From the NCBI RefSeq assembly GCF_009936045.1, contig NZ_QWEQ01000012.1, positions 100,849 to 164,848 of the forward strand: a DNA stretch of 64,000 bases. Reading direction: 5' to 3'. Positions 17,371 to 26,668 of the stretch are shown here, in pieces. The position numbers were made by a program, and so were the translations under genes. Below the pieces are notes generated by a model. The model saw only the letters and a list, made by a program, of their open reading frames with translations, ran no database searches and was not told the origin of the DNA. How positions within the stretch are numbered: position 1 is the stretch's first letter; every line of letters begins with the position of its first letter. The DNA comes from Emergencia sp. 1XD21-10 (GTDB taxonomy: Bacteria; Bacillota; Clostridia; Peptostreptococcales; Anaerovoracaceae).

Positions 17371-18372
17371 ATGATTACAGTACTGAAGCCGGGCACCGGT
17401 GATGAACAGAGAGAGCAGCTGATACAATGGTTTGAAGAGCAGGGTGTGCAGGTGCATTCCTATATCGGAGAAAATCAGATGGCAGTGCTTGGGCTCATCG
17501 GTGATACACATGATATTGATGTGGAAATGCTGGAGCTTCTGGACATCGTAGAAAAGGTTGCGCGGATTTCAGATCCGTTTAAAAGTGCAAATAGACAATT
17601 TCACCCGGAGGATTCAGTCATCGACGTCATGGGTGCTAAATGCGGCGGCGGACATTTTGCAGTCATTGCAGGTCCTTGCTCTGTAGAAAATCCGGAGCAG
17701 ATCAAGGAAGTTGCAGAGGGTGTAAAGGCAGCGGGCGCCACCATGCTGCGCGGCGGAGCTTTTAAGCCTAGAACTTCTCCATACGATTTCCAAGGCATGA
17801 AAGCAGAAGGTATCGAACTTCTGCTGGAAGCGAAGAAAGCAACAGGTCTTCCAATTGTAACAGAAATTATGAACGCCAACCATCTTCCGCTCTTCGAAGA
17901 GGTAGATGTCATTCAGGTCGGCGCTAGAAATATGCAGAACTTTGAACTGTTAAAGGAACTGGGAAAAACCAGAAAGACCATTTTGCTCAAGAGGGGGCTT
18001 GCAAATACGATCAAAGAGCTGCTCATGAGTGCAGAGTACATCATGGCAGGCGGAAATGAAAATATCATTCTCTGCGAAAGAGGTGTGAGGACCTTTGAAA
18101 CCTACACCAGAAATACTCTTGATTTATCGGCAGTACCGGTGCTGCACAATTTGACCCACCTTCCGGTAGTCATCGACCCAAGTCATGCAACCGGTCATGC
18201 AAACTTAGTAAAGCCGATGGCACTTGCAGCGACAGCTTGCGGTGCTGACGGACTGATGATAGAGGTTCACAACAATCCGGCGAAAGCTCTTTGCGATGGA
18301 CCGCAGTCCTTGACACCGGCACAGTTTGCAGATGTGATGGAAACCGTAAATAAAATCAGAGGGGTTATTTAA
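17371..18372 (+). CDS. aroF: 3-deoxy-7-phosphoheptulonate synthase (DAHP synthase, type I-beta)
   Basis: This 333-residue enzyme condenses phosphoenolpyruvate and erythrose 4-phosphate to DAHP, the first step of the shikimate pathway. Residues 1-70 form a ferredoxin-like regulatory domain as in Thermotoga-type enzymes, known to bind Tyr or Phe. The barrel carries IAGPCSVE (about 98), LRGGAFKPRTSPYDFQG (about 128), KRGLANTIKE and VVIDPSHATGH (about 268), which include metal and phosphate ligands. GGAGG lies 12 bases before the ATG. It is the first structural gene after the attenuator. The stop and the next start are contiguous (TAAATG). Confidence 0.95.
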   Translation: MITVLKPGTGDEQREQLIQWFEEQGVQVHSYIGENQMAVLGLIGDTHDIDVEMLELLDIVEKVARISDPFKSANRQFHPEDSVIDVMGAKCGGGHFAVIAGPCSVENPEQIKEVAEGVKAAGATMLRGGAFKPRTSPYDFQGMKAEGIELLLEAKKATGLPIVTEIMNANHLPLFEEVDVIQVGARNMQNFELLKELGKTRKTILLKRGLANTIKELLMSAEYIMAGGNENIILCERGVRTFETYTRNTLDLSAVPVLHNLTHLPVVIDPSHATGHANLVKPMALAATACGADGLMIEVHNNPAKALCDGPQSLTPAQFADVMETVNKIRGVI

Positions 18373-19215
18373 ATGAAAATTGGAATTGTGGGACTGGGGC
18401 TCATCGGAGGCTCTCTTGCAAAGGCATATAAGAAAGCCGGTGCAACAGTTTTCGGCTTTGATAAAGATAGACTGATTACTGCCTTTGCAAAGCTGGCAGA
18501 AGCCATCGATGATGAACTCAGTGAAGATAGATTTGAAGAATGCGATTTGATATTGGTGGCAATTCCACCGGTACCGGCAGCAGCGTGGCTTTCTGAAAAT
18601 GCACCGAAGCTGCCAAAGACAGCCCTGGTCATTGACTGTTGCGGAACAAAACGAAATATCTGCGAGGAAGGCTTTAAACTGGCGAAAGAATACGGCTTTA
18701 CCTATGCAGGAGGTCACCCTATGGCAGGAAATCAGTTCGGCGGCTTTAAAAACAGCAGAGCGGATCTTTATGAAGGTGCTATCTTTGCGCTGGTTCCGCC
18801 TGACCACAACGACATTCACTTTATGGAGCGAGCAAAGAAACTGATTTTGCCGGCAGGATTTACAAAGCTTGTTATCACTTCGGCAGAAGAACATGACAAG
18901 ATGATTGCCTTTACATCGCAGATGGCACACGTGGTATCCAATGCGTTTATCAAAAGTGATACAGCACTGGAAATGGGTGTGGCAGTGTCTGCGGGAAGCT
19001 ATAGAGACTTTACAAGAGTTGCTTATCTTGACGCGGAGATGTGGACAGAACTGTTTTTAGAAAACAGAGACAACTTGAAATATGAATTAGATGTTCTCAT
19101 CGCAGAACTTTCCAAATACAGCAAGGCCCTTTCTGATTGTGATGAGCAGGAAATGCTCAGACTTTTGAAAGAGGGCAGAGATAGAAAGGTAGAGGTAGAG
19201 AAAAAATGCAGTTAG
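18373..19215 (+). CDS. tyrA: Prephenate dehydrogenase
   Basis: This 280-residue enzyme oxidatively decarboxylates prephenate to 4-hydroxyphenylpyruvate, the tyrosine branch. The Rossmann motif GIVGLGLIGGSLA opens the protein and FGFDKD supplies the acidic residue expected for NAD. The catalytic region has AGGHPMAGNQFGGF (about 115-128). No ACT domain follows, so allosteric control by Tyr would have to come from elsewhere, for example the attenuator or DAHP synthase. It starts directly after the aroF stop and overlaps aroB by 10 bases. Arogenate as substrate cannot be excluded. Confidence 0.92.
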   Translation: MKIGIVGLGLIGGSLAKAYKKAGATVFGFDKDRLITAFAKLAEAIDDELSEDRFEECDLILVAIPPVPAAAWLSENAPKLPKTALVIDCCGTKRNICEEGFKLAKEYGFTYAGGHPMAGNQFGGFKNSRADLYEGAIFALVPPDHNDIHFMERAKKLILPAGFTKLVITSAEEHDKMIAFTSQMAHVVSNAFIKSDTALEMGVAVSAGSYRDFTRVAYLDAEMWTELFLENRDNLKYELDVLIAELSKYSKALSDCDEQEMLRLLKEGRDRKVEVEKKCS

Positions 19216-20195
19216 AGGAGGTTGGCTATCAGGCCAAAACCGTAGTAAAAGGAAACAGCATTGTCGTTGTTACAGACGAAAACGTAGAAAAGCTTTATTT
19301 AAATCGATGCATGCAAAGTCTCAAATGCGAAGGCTTTGATGTATATAGCTTTGTGGTTCCTCCGGGAGAGGAATCCAAAAGCGGGATGCAGTATCTGGAA
19401 CTAATGAATGCACTTGCAGAAATACCGCTGACTAGGACCGATGCCCTGGTAGCACTGGGAGGCGGCGTTGTGGGCGATCTTGCGGGATTCGCAGCGGCTA
19501 CATATCTGAGAGGCATTCCAGTCATTCAGGTACCTACAACCCTCCTTGCGGCAGTTGACTCTTCCATTGGCGGCAAGACGGCAATCAATATACCTGCTGG
19601 TAAAAATCTTGTCGGTGCATTTCACAGACCAGCCCTAATCTTGCGGGATGCGAGCCTTTTGGAGAGCCTGCCGAAAACAATCTACCAAGACGGTATGGCA
19701 GAGGTCATTAAGTACGGAGTTTTAGCGGATTCTGATTTGTTCAACCTGCTCTGTGACAAAGCGGCGGCTTCTTCGCAGATGAACGAAATCATCGACCGCT
19801 GCGCGGAAATCAAAACCCGCATTGTGGAAGAAGACGAGTTCGATACAGGGGTCAGACAGCTGCTGAACTTCGGCCATACCATTGGTCACGCCATTGAAAA
19901 GGCGGCGGATTTTACCGTCAGTCACGGAAAAGCCGTTGCAAAAGGCATGACCATGATTGCAGAGATTTCAAAAAAGCAGGGCTGGTGCAGCGAAGAAACT
20001 GCAGACCGCATTGTAGAAATTTTAAATCTCTATGAGTTTGACCTTTCTATTGCGCAATCGAAAGATGTGCTTTATGATATAATGAAGACAGACAAAAAAA
20101 GGAAAGGCGGCTATATTGACTTAGTTGTGCCGGAAGAAATCGGCTGTTGCCGTCTTCAGAGAGTAACCATAGAAGAACTGGGAGAAATTTTATGA
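19206..20195 (+). CDS. aroB: 3-dehydroquinate synthase
   Basis: This 329-residue enzyme converts DAHP to 3-dehydroquinate with NAD and a divalent metal. Motifs: VALGGGVVGDLAGFAA (about 78-93), QVPTTLLAAVDSSIGGKTAIN (about 102-122), metal ligands in MAEVIKYG and in FGHTIGHAIE (about 223-232). It is some 20-30 residues shorter at the N-terminus than common AroB; the frame overlaps tyrA by 10 bases, and an AGGTAGAG site lies just before the ATG, which supports this start. Translational coupling to tyrA and aroA (ATGA overlap at 20192) is evident. Confidence 0.93.
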   Translation: MQLEEVGYQAKTVVKGNSIVVVTDENVEKLYLNRCMQSLKCEGFDVYSFVVPPGEESKSGMQYLELMNALAEIPLTRTDALVALGGGVVGDLAGFAAATYLRGIPVIQVPTTLLAAVDSSIGGKTAINIPAGKNLVGAFHRPALILRDASLLESLPKTIYQDGMAEVIKYGVLADSDLFNLLCDKAAASSQMNEIIDRCAEIKTRIVEEDEFDTGVRQLLNFGHTIGHAIEKAADFTVSHGKAVAKGMTMIAEISKKQGWCSEETADRIVEILNLYEFDLSIAQSKDVLYDIMKTDKKRKGGYIDLVVPEEIGCCRLQRVTIEELGEIL

Positions 20196-21391
20196 GGGAG
20201 ATTACGGCTATTGCCTCAAAGTCTGACGCGCACAGAGCTATGATCTGTGCAGCGTTGTCGCAGCTGACATCGGGCAGAACCTGTCAGATCCACGTAGACA
20301 GTGGATCTAAAGATATCGAGGCAACAGCTGCTTGCTTATCTGCATTCCTTGCAGGAGAAGAAACCATGCACTGCGGCGAAAGCGGTTCCACCCTCAGATT
20401 TCTATTGCCAGTGATGGGGGCACTGGGACATAGGGCTTCTTTTTACGGGGAAGGACGTCTTCCGGAAAGACCGCTGTCTCCTCTTTATGAAGAGTTGACA
20501 GCTCACGGTTGCGTTTTAAGTCCAAAGGGAAGCAGACCACTTGTCATTAGCGGAAAACTTAAGGCAGGAACCTATACCATGCCGGGCAATGTATCCAGCC
20601 AATATATCAGCGGACTTTTGTTCGCACTGCCGCTTCTTACGGGAGACAGTAAAATTCTGCTCGAAGGAAAGTTGGAATCACGCGGATATGTGGATATGAC
20701 TCTGCAGGTAATTAGAAAATTTGGCATACAAATAGAAGAAAGCGATACAGGATTTACAGTTCCCGGCGGTCAAACGTATCAAGCACCGCAAAGTTATGTG
20801 GTGGAAGGCGATTGGTCTAACAGCTGCTTTTTCCTAGTGGCAGGCGCGCTGGCAGAAGGCGGTATTTGCGTCAAAGGGCTTTCCCAGCAGTCACTGCAGG
20901 GCGATAAGAAGATTCTCGATTTGCTGAAAAATTTTGGCGCAGAGGTTTGCCAGAGAGAAAGTGAAGTCGTTGTAAAGCCAGGAAAACTTAGGGGCATTAC
21001 CATAGATGCGTCTCAGATTCCCGATATGGTGCCGATACTGGCGGTGTTGGCATGTGCGGCGGAAGGCAGAACCGTCATTGAAAATGCAGGCAGACTGCGA
21101 ATCAAAGAAAGCGATCGCCTTACCACTGTGTCGCAGGTTTTAAATGGTCTCGGTGCAAAGGTTAAGGAACTTCCGGAAGGTCTTATCATAGAGGGGCTTG
21201 CGGGAGAGCAGATGAGTGGCGGAACTGCAGATGGTGCAAATGACCACAGAATCGTCATGATGGCAGCTATTTCCTCGCTTCTTTGCAAAGAGCCGGTTAT
21301 CATTACCGGTGCGGAGGCGGTAAGCAAGTCCTATCCGGATTTTTTCTGGGATTTAAAGAAACTAGAGCTTGATGGAAACGTCAGGATTTAG
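20192..21391 (+). CDS. aroA: 3-phosphoshikimate 1-carboxyvinyltransferase (EPSP synthase)
   Basis: The protein has 399 residues from the ATG at 20192, which overlaps the aroB stop as ATGA and follows GGGAGA. It transfers enolpyruvate from PEP to shikimate 3-phosphate. The substrate-binding Lys-Ser appears as ASKSDAHRAM right at the N-terminus, a KSDAHR form in place of KSxSHR. Further motifs: GESGSTLRFLLP (about 64), PGNVSSQYISGLLFALPL (about 130), RIKESDRL (about 308) and ANDHRIVMM (about 347). It is shorter than the usual 425-435 residues, mainly at the N-terminus. The active-site sequence GESGSTLRF differs from the LGNAGTAMRP motif of class I enzymes. Confidence 0.92.
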   Translation: MREITAIASKSDAHRAMICAALSQLTSGRTCQIHVDSGSKDIEATAACLSAFLAGEETMHCGESGSTLRFLLPVMGALGHRASFYGEGRLPERPLSPLYEELTAHGCVLSPKGSRPLVISGKLKAGTYTMPGNVSSQYISGLLFALPLLTGDSKILLEGKLESRGYVDMTLQVIRKFGIQIEESDTGFTVPGGQTYQAPQSYVVEGDWSNSCFFLVAGALAEGGICVKGLSQQSLQGDKKILDLLKNFGAEVCQRESEVVVKPGKLRGITIDASQIPDMVPILAVLACAAEGRTVIENAGRLRIKESDRLTTVSQVLNGLGAKVKELPEGLIIEGLAGEQMSGGTADGANDHRIVMMAAISSLLCKEPVIITGAEAVSKSYPDFFWDLKKLELDGNVRI

Positions 21392-21431
21392 AAATAGATC
21401 AGTTATTGTTTGTAGGGAGAAAGGAAAAGAC

Positions 21432-22439
21432 ATGTCTTCTTCTTATGGAAATCATGTAAAAATTACTATTTTCGGACAGTCCCATTCTGCGGCCATCGGC
21501 GTAACCATTGAGGGACTTCCGGCAGGTTTTTCCATCGACATGGAAAAGCTTCAAGTCTTTATGAACCGGCGTGCCCCTGGACGGAGCAAATACAGTACGC
21601 CCCGAAAAGAGGCCGATATGCCGGCATTTTTAAGCGGTCTTGTAGGAAATACTACCTGCGGCGCACCGCTGACAGCGATGATAGAAAATACCAATACCAG
21701 GTCAGGGGATTACGACAATATCAGAGATATTCCAAGACCAGGTCATGCAGATTATACAGCACACGTAAAATACGGCGGTTTTGAAGATGTCAGCGGAGGC
21801 GGGCATTTTTCAGGACGTCTGACTGCGCCTCTTTGCATTGCAGGCGGCATTATGAAGCAGATTCTGGAAAAAGAAGGAATCGAGATTTCCGCTAAAATTA
21901 AAGAAATCGGCGGAAACGCCGTGCAGCCTACCAAGGCAATCGAAGAGGCTATGGAGCGAGGCGACTCTGTAGGCGGCATTATCGAATGCACCATCACCGG
22001 CGTTCCTGCAGGCGTTGGAGAGCCGATGTTTGACGGACTGGAAAACAAAATTGCCCAGGCGGTCTTCGGAATCCCTGCTGTCAAGGGAATTGAGTTTGGC
22101 AGGGGATTTGAGGCGGCAAAAATCTGCGGCAGTGAAAATAACGATGCGTTTTATTTTGAAGGTGATACGGTGAAGACGAAGACCAATAATCACGGCGGTA
22201 TTCTGGGTGGAATCAGCTCTGGCATGCCAATCGTTTTTCGTGTTGCAGTCAAGCCGACTCCTTCCATATCTACAGAGCAGCACAGTATCAGCTACGAAAA
22301 GGGCGAGAATGCGATGCTAAAAGTAGAGGGAAGACACGACCCTTGTATCGTGCCAAGAGCAGTGCCGTGTGTAGAAGCAGCGGCAGCTGTTGCAATTTAT
22401 GAATTATATCAATATCGATACCGATACTATGAGAAATAA
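21432..22439 (+). CDS. aroC: Chorismate synthase
   Basis: The protein has 335 residues from the ATG at 21432, preceded by GGGAGAAAGG; an upstream ATG at 21369 lies inside aroA and lacks a site. It removes phosphate from EPSP to form chorismate using reduced FMN. Motifs: GNHVKITIFGQSHSAAIG (N-terminus, with the catalytic His), RRAPGRSKYSTPRKE (about 46), RPGHADYTAHVKYGG and SGGGHFSGRLTA (about 105-135), GGISSGMPI and RHDPCIVPRAVP near the C-terminus. It is a little shorter than the common 360-390 residues. Tightly packed between aroA and pheA. Confidence 0.95.
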   Translation: MSSSYGNHVKITIFGQSHSAAIGVTIEGLPAGFSIDMEKLQVFMNRRAPGRSKYSTPRKEADMPAFLSGLVGNTTCGAPLTAMIENTNTRSGDYDNIRDIPRPGHADYTAHVKYGGFEDVSGGGHFSGRLTAPLCIAGGIMKQILEKEGIEISAKIKEIGGNAVQPTKAIEEAMERGDSVGGIIECTITGVPAGVGEPMFDGLENKIAQAVFGIPAVKGIEFGRGFEAAKICGSENNDAFYFEGDTVKTKTNNHGGILGGISSGMPIVFRVAVKPTPSISTEQHSISYEKGENAMLKVEGRHDPCIVPRAVPCVEAAAAVAIYELYQYRYRYYEK

Positions 22440-22454
22440 AGGAGATTGAAAAAA

Positions 22455-23594
22455 ATGAGTATGGACGACTATAGAAGCAAAATTGATGCGATTGACGAAG
22501 AAATCGTAAAAAAACTGGAAGAGCGAATGAGAGTGGCGGAAGAAATCGCACGTTACAAGAAAAATAATGAACTTCCGGTGCTGGATGCTATGAGAGAAAG
22601 AGAAAAAATTGACAAACTTACAGATTTAGCCTCAGAAGATATGGCATCTTACACCAGAGTGTTATATAATACAATTATGGAGATGAGCAAAGATCACCAG
22701 AGAAAGATTACCCAGAAGGAATCACCTCTGGCAAAATCTATCGCTGATGCACTGGAAAACACACCTAAGGTATTTCCTGCAAAGGCCAGCGTAGCTTGCC
22801 AGGGAGTGACCGGCGCTTATTCTCAGGAGGCCTGCGAGAGACTGTTTAAAATGCCGAAGATTATGTATGTGAAGAATTTCAACGGTGTATTTGCAGCTAT
22901 CGATAAGGGGCTGTGCCAGTACGGCATTCTGCCTGTCGAAAACAGTACGGCAGGTTCAGTGAACCAGATTTACGATTTGATGATGAAGTACAACTTCTAC
23001 ATTGTCAGAAGTATCAAGCTGAAGATCGACCATAGTCTTTTAGCCAAGAGAGGAACAAAGAAAGAGGACATCAAGGAGATTTTTTCTCATGAACAGGCAA
23101 TTATGCAGTGTGATGACTATCTGAAACATTTCCCTCACGCAAAGATTACCATTTGCGAAAATACTGCAGAAGCGGCTAAGATGGTAGCCGAATCCGACAG
23201 AACGGACGTTGCTGCGCTGGCGGCCTATGAGTGTGGACAGCTTTACAGCTTGGAGTGTCTGGAAGAAGGAGTACAGGATAATGGAAACAACTATACCAGA
23301 TTTATCTGCATCAGCAAGAATTTAGAGATTTATCCCGGCGCTGACAAGACGAGTCTGAAACTGGTGGTTTCCCATAAACCGGGTTCTTTGTACAATGTAC
23401 TGGCTAGATTTAATGCACTTGGTATTCAGATTTTTAAACTGGAGAGTCGTCCGATTCCAGAAAGAGATTTCGACTACATGTTCTATTTTGACATCGTATC
23501 CGAGGTTTACTCTGAGGAATTTGTCAGACTGATGAACCAGCTTGAAGATCTGACACAGGAGTTCAAGTACTTAGGAAGTTATATGGAGATTTAA
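22455..23594 (+). CDS. pheA: Bifunctional chorismate mutase / prephenate dehydratase (P-protein)
   Basis: The protein has 379 residues from the ATG at 22455; the AAGGAG site at 22439-22444 is too close to the TTG at 22446. Residues 1-90 are an AroQ chorismate mutase (YRSKIDAIDEEIVKKLEERM). Residues about 110-285 are prephenate dehydratase (CQGVTGAYSQEA, PVENSTAGSVN, and the catalytic TRF in NYTRFICIS). Residues about 293-370 are an ACT domain with PGSLYNVLARF and ESRPIP, the phenylalanine-binding motifs, so feedback inhibition by Phe is expected. It drives the Phe branch in parallel with tyrA. Confidence 0.95.
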   Translation: MSMDDYRSKIDAIDEEIVKKLEERMRVAEEIARYKKNNELPVLDAMREREKIDKLTDLASEDMASYTRVLYNTIMEMSKDHQRKITQKESPLAKSIADALENTPKVFPAKASVACQGVTGAYSQEACERLFKMPKIMYVKNFNGVFAAIDKGLCQYGILPVENSTAGSVNQIYDLMMKYNFYIVRSIKLKIDHSLLAKRGTKKEDIKEIFSHEQAIMQCDDYLKHFPHAKITICENTAEAAKMVAESDRTDVAALAAYECGQLYSLECLEEGVQDNGNNYTRFICISKNLEIYPGADKTSLKLVVSHKPGSLYNVLARFNALGIQIFKLESRPIPERDFDYMFYFDIVSEVYSEEFVRLMNQLEDLTQEFKYLGSYMEI

Positions 23595-23595
23595 C

Positions 23596-24786
23596 ATGAA
23601 AAAATTTGGACTGATTGGCGGAAAGCTGGGGCACAGCTATTCGCCGCTGATTCACAGTAAGTTTGGGGACTATACCTTTGAACTTTGCGAGACGAAACCA
23701 GAGGATTTGGAAAACATGCTGCATGATGAAAGCTACGGCGGCTTCAATGTGACTATTCCGTATAAGAAAGTAGCCATGGAGATGTGCGATGAACTTTCCG
23801 ATACGGCAAAAGCCGTCGGTTGTGTCAACACAGTGATCCGAGATGAAGAAGGAAGACTGCATGGCTATAATACAGACTATTTTGGGTTCAAGTATATGCT
23901 TGAAAAGAACAAAATCGAAGTGAAAGGCATGAAGTGTCTGGTTCTTGGAAGCGGCGGGGCGTCTCTGACCGCAAGAGCAGTCCTAAAGGATTTGAACGCT
24001 GCTGAAATTCTCATAATTTCACGCAGTGGTGAACATAATTATGAGAATATCAGTCAGCATTTTGATGCGGAAATTATTGTCAACACAACGCCTGTAGGAA
24101 TGTATCCGAACAACGGGAAATCACCGGTCAACTTAGATGATTTTAAAAACTGCTGCGGTGTTGTGGATGTGATATATAACCCTAACAGAACCAAGCTGGT
24201 GCTGGACGCCATAGAGAAATCTATTCCGGCAACCGGCGGGCTGGAAATGCTGGTAGCGCAGGGAAAGCAGGCCAGCGAGCTGTTCCAGCATAAAGAAATT
24301 GAAGACGAAGAAATCGACAGCGCGATTGATGAAGTTCGCAGCGAGACGATGAATATGATTCTAATCGGCATGCCGGGCGCAGGAAAGACCCTGATTGGCG
24401 GCGAAATCGCGAATAGAATGGGGCGTAAATTCGTGGATATCGATGATATGATTGTCGAACACGAAGGCATGTCTATTCCGGAAATTTTTGACCAGAAAGG
24501 CGAAGCATATTTCCGAAAGGTGGAAACTGAAATGCTGGAAAAGGCCTGTGTGCAGACCGGTCTTGTCATTGCGACCGGCGGCGGTGTTGTCAAGAAAAAA
24601 GTCAACTACAACATTTTGAAACAAAACGGAATCGTGATTTGGATTAAGCGCGACCTTGATAAATTGGAAACCGAAGGGAGACCTCTTTCGAAATCCATGC
24701 CGCTTGCGCAGATGTATGAGGAGCGAAAGGACGCTTATTCCTACTGGAGCGATTTTTACATCAATAATAATGAGGAGAGAGAATGA
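23596..24786 (+). CDS. aroE/aroK: Shikimate dehydrogenase-shikimate kinase fusion
   Basis: One 396-residue polypeptide carries two enzymes. Residues 1-250: shikimate dehydrogenase, with GHSYSPLIHS, NVTIPYKK (catalytic Lys), GCVNTV, YNTDYFGF and the NADP loop LGSGGASLTA. Residues about 252-396: shikimate kinase, with Walker A GMPGAGKT (258-265), DIDD, the FRKVE arginine, ATGGGVV and GRPLSKS. The kinase part ends early, about 145 residues against the usual 165-175. The two enzymes do not catalyse consecutive non-adjacent reactions: AroE makes shikimate and AroK phosphorylates it, so the fusion could channel shikimate. It starts one base after the pheA stop. Confidence 0.92.
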   Translation: MKKFGLIGGKLGHSYSPLIHSKFGDYTFELCETKPEDLENMLHDESYGGFNVTIPYKKVAMEMCDELSDTAKAVGCVNTVIRDEEGRLHGYNTDYFGFKYMLEKNKIEVKGMKCLVLGSGGASLTARAVLKDLNAAEILIISRSGEHNYENISQHFDAEIIVNTTPVGMYPNNGKSPVNLDDFKNCCGVVDVIYNPNRTKLVLDAIEKSIPATGGLEMLVAQGKQASELFQHKEIEDEEIDSAIDEVRSETMNMILIGMPGAGKTLIGGEIANRMGRKFVDIDDMIVEHEGMSIPEIFDQKGEAYFRKVETEMLEKACVQTGLVIATGGGVVKKKVNYNILKQNGIVIWIKRDLDKLETEGRPLSKSMPLAQMYEERKDAYSYWSDFYINNNEERE

Positions 24787-25223
24787 TGAAGATTCTGGTA
24801 ATCAATGGACCCAACATCAATATGCTGGGAATCAGAGAGCCGGAAATTTACGGAAAAGCGACTTACTCCGATTTGGTGGAATATGTTGAAAAGGCGGCTT
24901 CCCGGCTCAACGTGGAAGTCGCTTTTTTTCAGTCCAATCATGAAGGCTCCATGGTGGATGCTATTCAGGAGGCTTACGGTAAATTTGACGGCATTGTAAT
25001 CAATCCGGCGGCGTACACCCACACCAGTGTGGCGCTGTTGGACGCCCTGAAGTCTGTAGGCATACCTGCTGTGGAGGTACACATTTCCGATGTGCGTCAG
25101 CGGGAGGATTTCAGGCAGGTGTCCTTTGTCAGGGCTGCCTGTGTTGCGACGGTCATGGGCAAGGGTTTTGACGGCTACGTAGAGGCTATGGAGGTACTGC
25201 GTGGAAAACAAAAAGAAAGTTAA
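24783..25223 (+). CDS. aroQ: 3-dehydroquinate dehydratase, type II
   Basis: This 146-residue enzyme dehydrates 3-dehydroquinate to 3-dehydroshikimate. Motifs: ILVINGPNINMLGIREPEIYG at the N-terminus (the flexible lid with Arg and Tyr), QSNHEG, NPAAYTHTSVAL, and EVHISDVRQREDFR. It overlaps the aroE/aroK stop as ATGA, and a second ATG follows at 24786. With it the operon holds every step from PEP plus erythrose 4-phosphate to prephenate and both keto acids; only the final aminotransferase is missing. The 3' end overlaps the next gene by 23 bases. Confidence 0.95.
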   Translation: MMKILVINGPNINMLGIREPEIYGKATYSDLVEYVEKAASRLNVEVAFFQSNHEGSMVDAIQEAYGKFDGIVINPAAYTHTSVALLDALKSVGIPAVEVHISDVRQREDFRQVSFVRAACVATVMGKGFDGYVEAMEVLRGKQKES

Positions 25224-26298
25224 GGCAAAGCTAGTGTCGACGCTGCCTTATATCGTTGGTATGATTTGCGGCGGCCTTTTGGGATATTTTGGCATGGAGA
25301 TCTTTAGTGGTCATGGACTGGAGATTCCGCTTTTGATACTCAGCTTTGCAGTGATTGTGTATGTGCTTATCATCACTCACGAAGCGGGGCATCTGGTCTG
25401 CGGGCTGCTTTCTGGCTATAAGTTCGTATCTTTTCGGATCGGCAGTCTTATCTTTGTCAAGCAAGAGGACAAAATCCTTCGCAAAAAGTTCAGTATTCCG
25501 GGAACCGGCGGTCAGTGTCTTTTGGATCCTCCTGACAAGGACGAGGATGGAGGATATCCGGCTGTTTTATACAATTTAGGCGGCGGTCTTTCCAATCTGT
25601 TGTTCAGTGCAGCAGGATTTATAGGTATGTCGCTGTGCCCACAGGAAACGACTGGGCGTATGATATGTTTGATACTGGGATTGATGGGGCTTTACTTTGC
25701 AGTAACCAATCTGGTTCCCCTAAAGGTGGGCGGTATTGCTAACGACGGCTATAATATCAAGACATTTCGCAGCGATAAAGAAAGTGCAGATGCGTTTTGG
25801 CGACAGATGAGGATTAATAAGCTGCAGCAGACGGACGGCAAGCGGCTTGCTGAAATGCCGGAAGAATATTTTGTAGTGCCGGAAGGGGATTTTTCGGGTA
25901 ATCCTCTGGTAGAGGCCATTGCTTTCGCAGAAATGCAAAGGCGCATGGATGAGGGAAGATTTGATGAGGCACAGGCGGCAGGATACAAGTTATTCAGTTC
26001 ACCAAAACTGCTGCCCTTCTATAAGAATTTTGTTCAAATGGAACTTCTTTTTTTTGAGCTCATCGGCCAATGTAGGAAAGAAGAAGTGGACAGGCTGTAT
26101 ACGAAACAGCTGAAAAAGTTTATGAAGTCAATAAAGGGGTATCCAAATACCCAAAGGACGCTTTATGCCTATGCAGTTCGGTTCAGCAAAGATGAAGAGG
26201 CGGCAAAGAAGGCGAAAGCGAATTTTGAGAAAGTCCTGAAGACTTACCCGACGCCGGGTGAAATCAGGACAGAACAGAAACTGATGGAGGTTGTGTAG
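25201..26298 (+). CDS. M50-like membrane metalloprotease
   Basis: The protein has 365 residues from a GTG at 25201, with GGAGGT 6 bases upstream inside the end of aroQ. Two membrane helices precede HEAGH (ITHEAGHLVCG, about residues 58-68), a zinc site embedded in a membrane segment; later helices (about 128-170) lead to NLVPLKVGGIANDGYN, where NDG could be the third ligand region. The C-terminal 150 residues are soluble and helical. This order fits site-2-protease-like M50 enzymes, although NxDG is not perfect. The substrate is unknown. It is the first of four genes appended to the aro operon without a terminator. Confidence 0.7.
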   Translation: MENKKKVKAKLVSTLPYIVGMICGGLLGYFGMEIFSGHGLEIPLLILSFAVIVYVLIITHEAGHLVCGLLSGYKFVSFRIGSLIFVKQEDKILRKKFSIPGTGGQCLLDPPDKDEDGGYPAVLYNLGGGLSNLLFSAAGFIGMSLCPQETTGRMICLILGLMGLYFAVTNLVPLKVGGIANDGYNIKTFRSDKESADAFWRQMRINKLQQTDGKRLAEMPEEYFVVPEGDFSGNPLVEAIAFAEMQRRMDEGRFDEAQAAGYKLFSSPKLLPFYKNFVQMELLFFELIGQCRKEEVDRLYTKQLKKFMKSIKGYPNTQRTLYAYAVRFSKDEEAAKKAKANFEKVLKTYPTPGEIRTEQKLMEVV

Positions 26299-26652
26299 AT
26301 GAAAGTATATTGTTATCCAAAATGTTCCACCTGCAAGAAAGCTCTCGCGTGGCTTGATGAAAATGGTGCAGAGTATGAACTCTTTGATATTAAGACGCAG
26401 AATCCAGATTCGCAGCAGATTCGCAGCTGGTATGAGATGAGCGGTCTTCCGCTGAAAAAGTTTTTCAATACCAGTGGGATGATCTACAGGGAGATGGAAC
26501 TTTCGAAAAAATTGCCGAATATGAGTGAAGAGGAGCAGATTATCCTGCTTGCCAGCGATGGTATGCTGGTAAAGCGTCCCCTTGTAATTGGAGAAAATTA
26601 TGTGCTCACAGGCTTTAAGGAAGCGGAATGGGCAGAAAAGATACTTAAGTAA
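26299..26652 (+). CDS. ArsC/Spx-family thioredoxin-fold protein
   Basis: The protein has 117 residues and starts with YCYPKCSTCKKA, a CxxC at the beginning of a thioredoxin fold, followed by the ArsC-type helix-rich insert and KRPLVIGENYVLTGFKEAEW near the C-terminus. This is the small YffB/Spx/ArsC-like group. True arsenate reductases keep one N-terminal cysteine plus three arginines; here the CxxC and gene context give no arsenic link, so a thiol-redox or regulatory role is more likely. It begins directly after the stop of the M50-like gene (TAGATG). Confidence 0.75.
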   Translation: MKVYCYPKCSTCKKALAWLDENGAEYELFDIKTQNPDSQQIRSWYEMSGLPLKKFFNTSGMIYREMELSKKLPNMSEEEQIILLASDGMLVKRPLVIGENYVLTGFKEAEWAEKILK

Positions 26653-26668
26653 TGATTGGAGGGTAAAA

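Noticed and set aside
26299..26652. Arsenate resistance gene
   Set aside because: The CxxC Spx/YffB-like form lacks arsenic partners (arsR, arsB) nearby.
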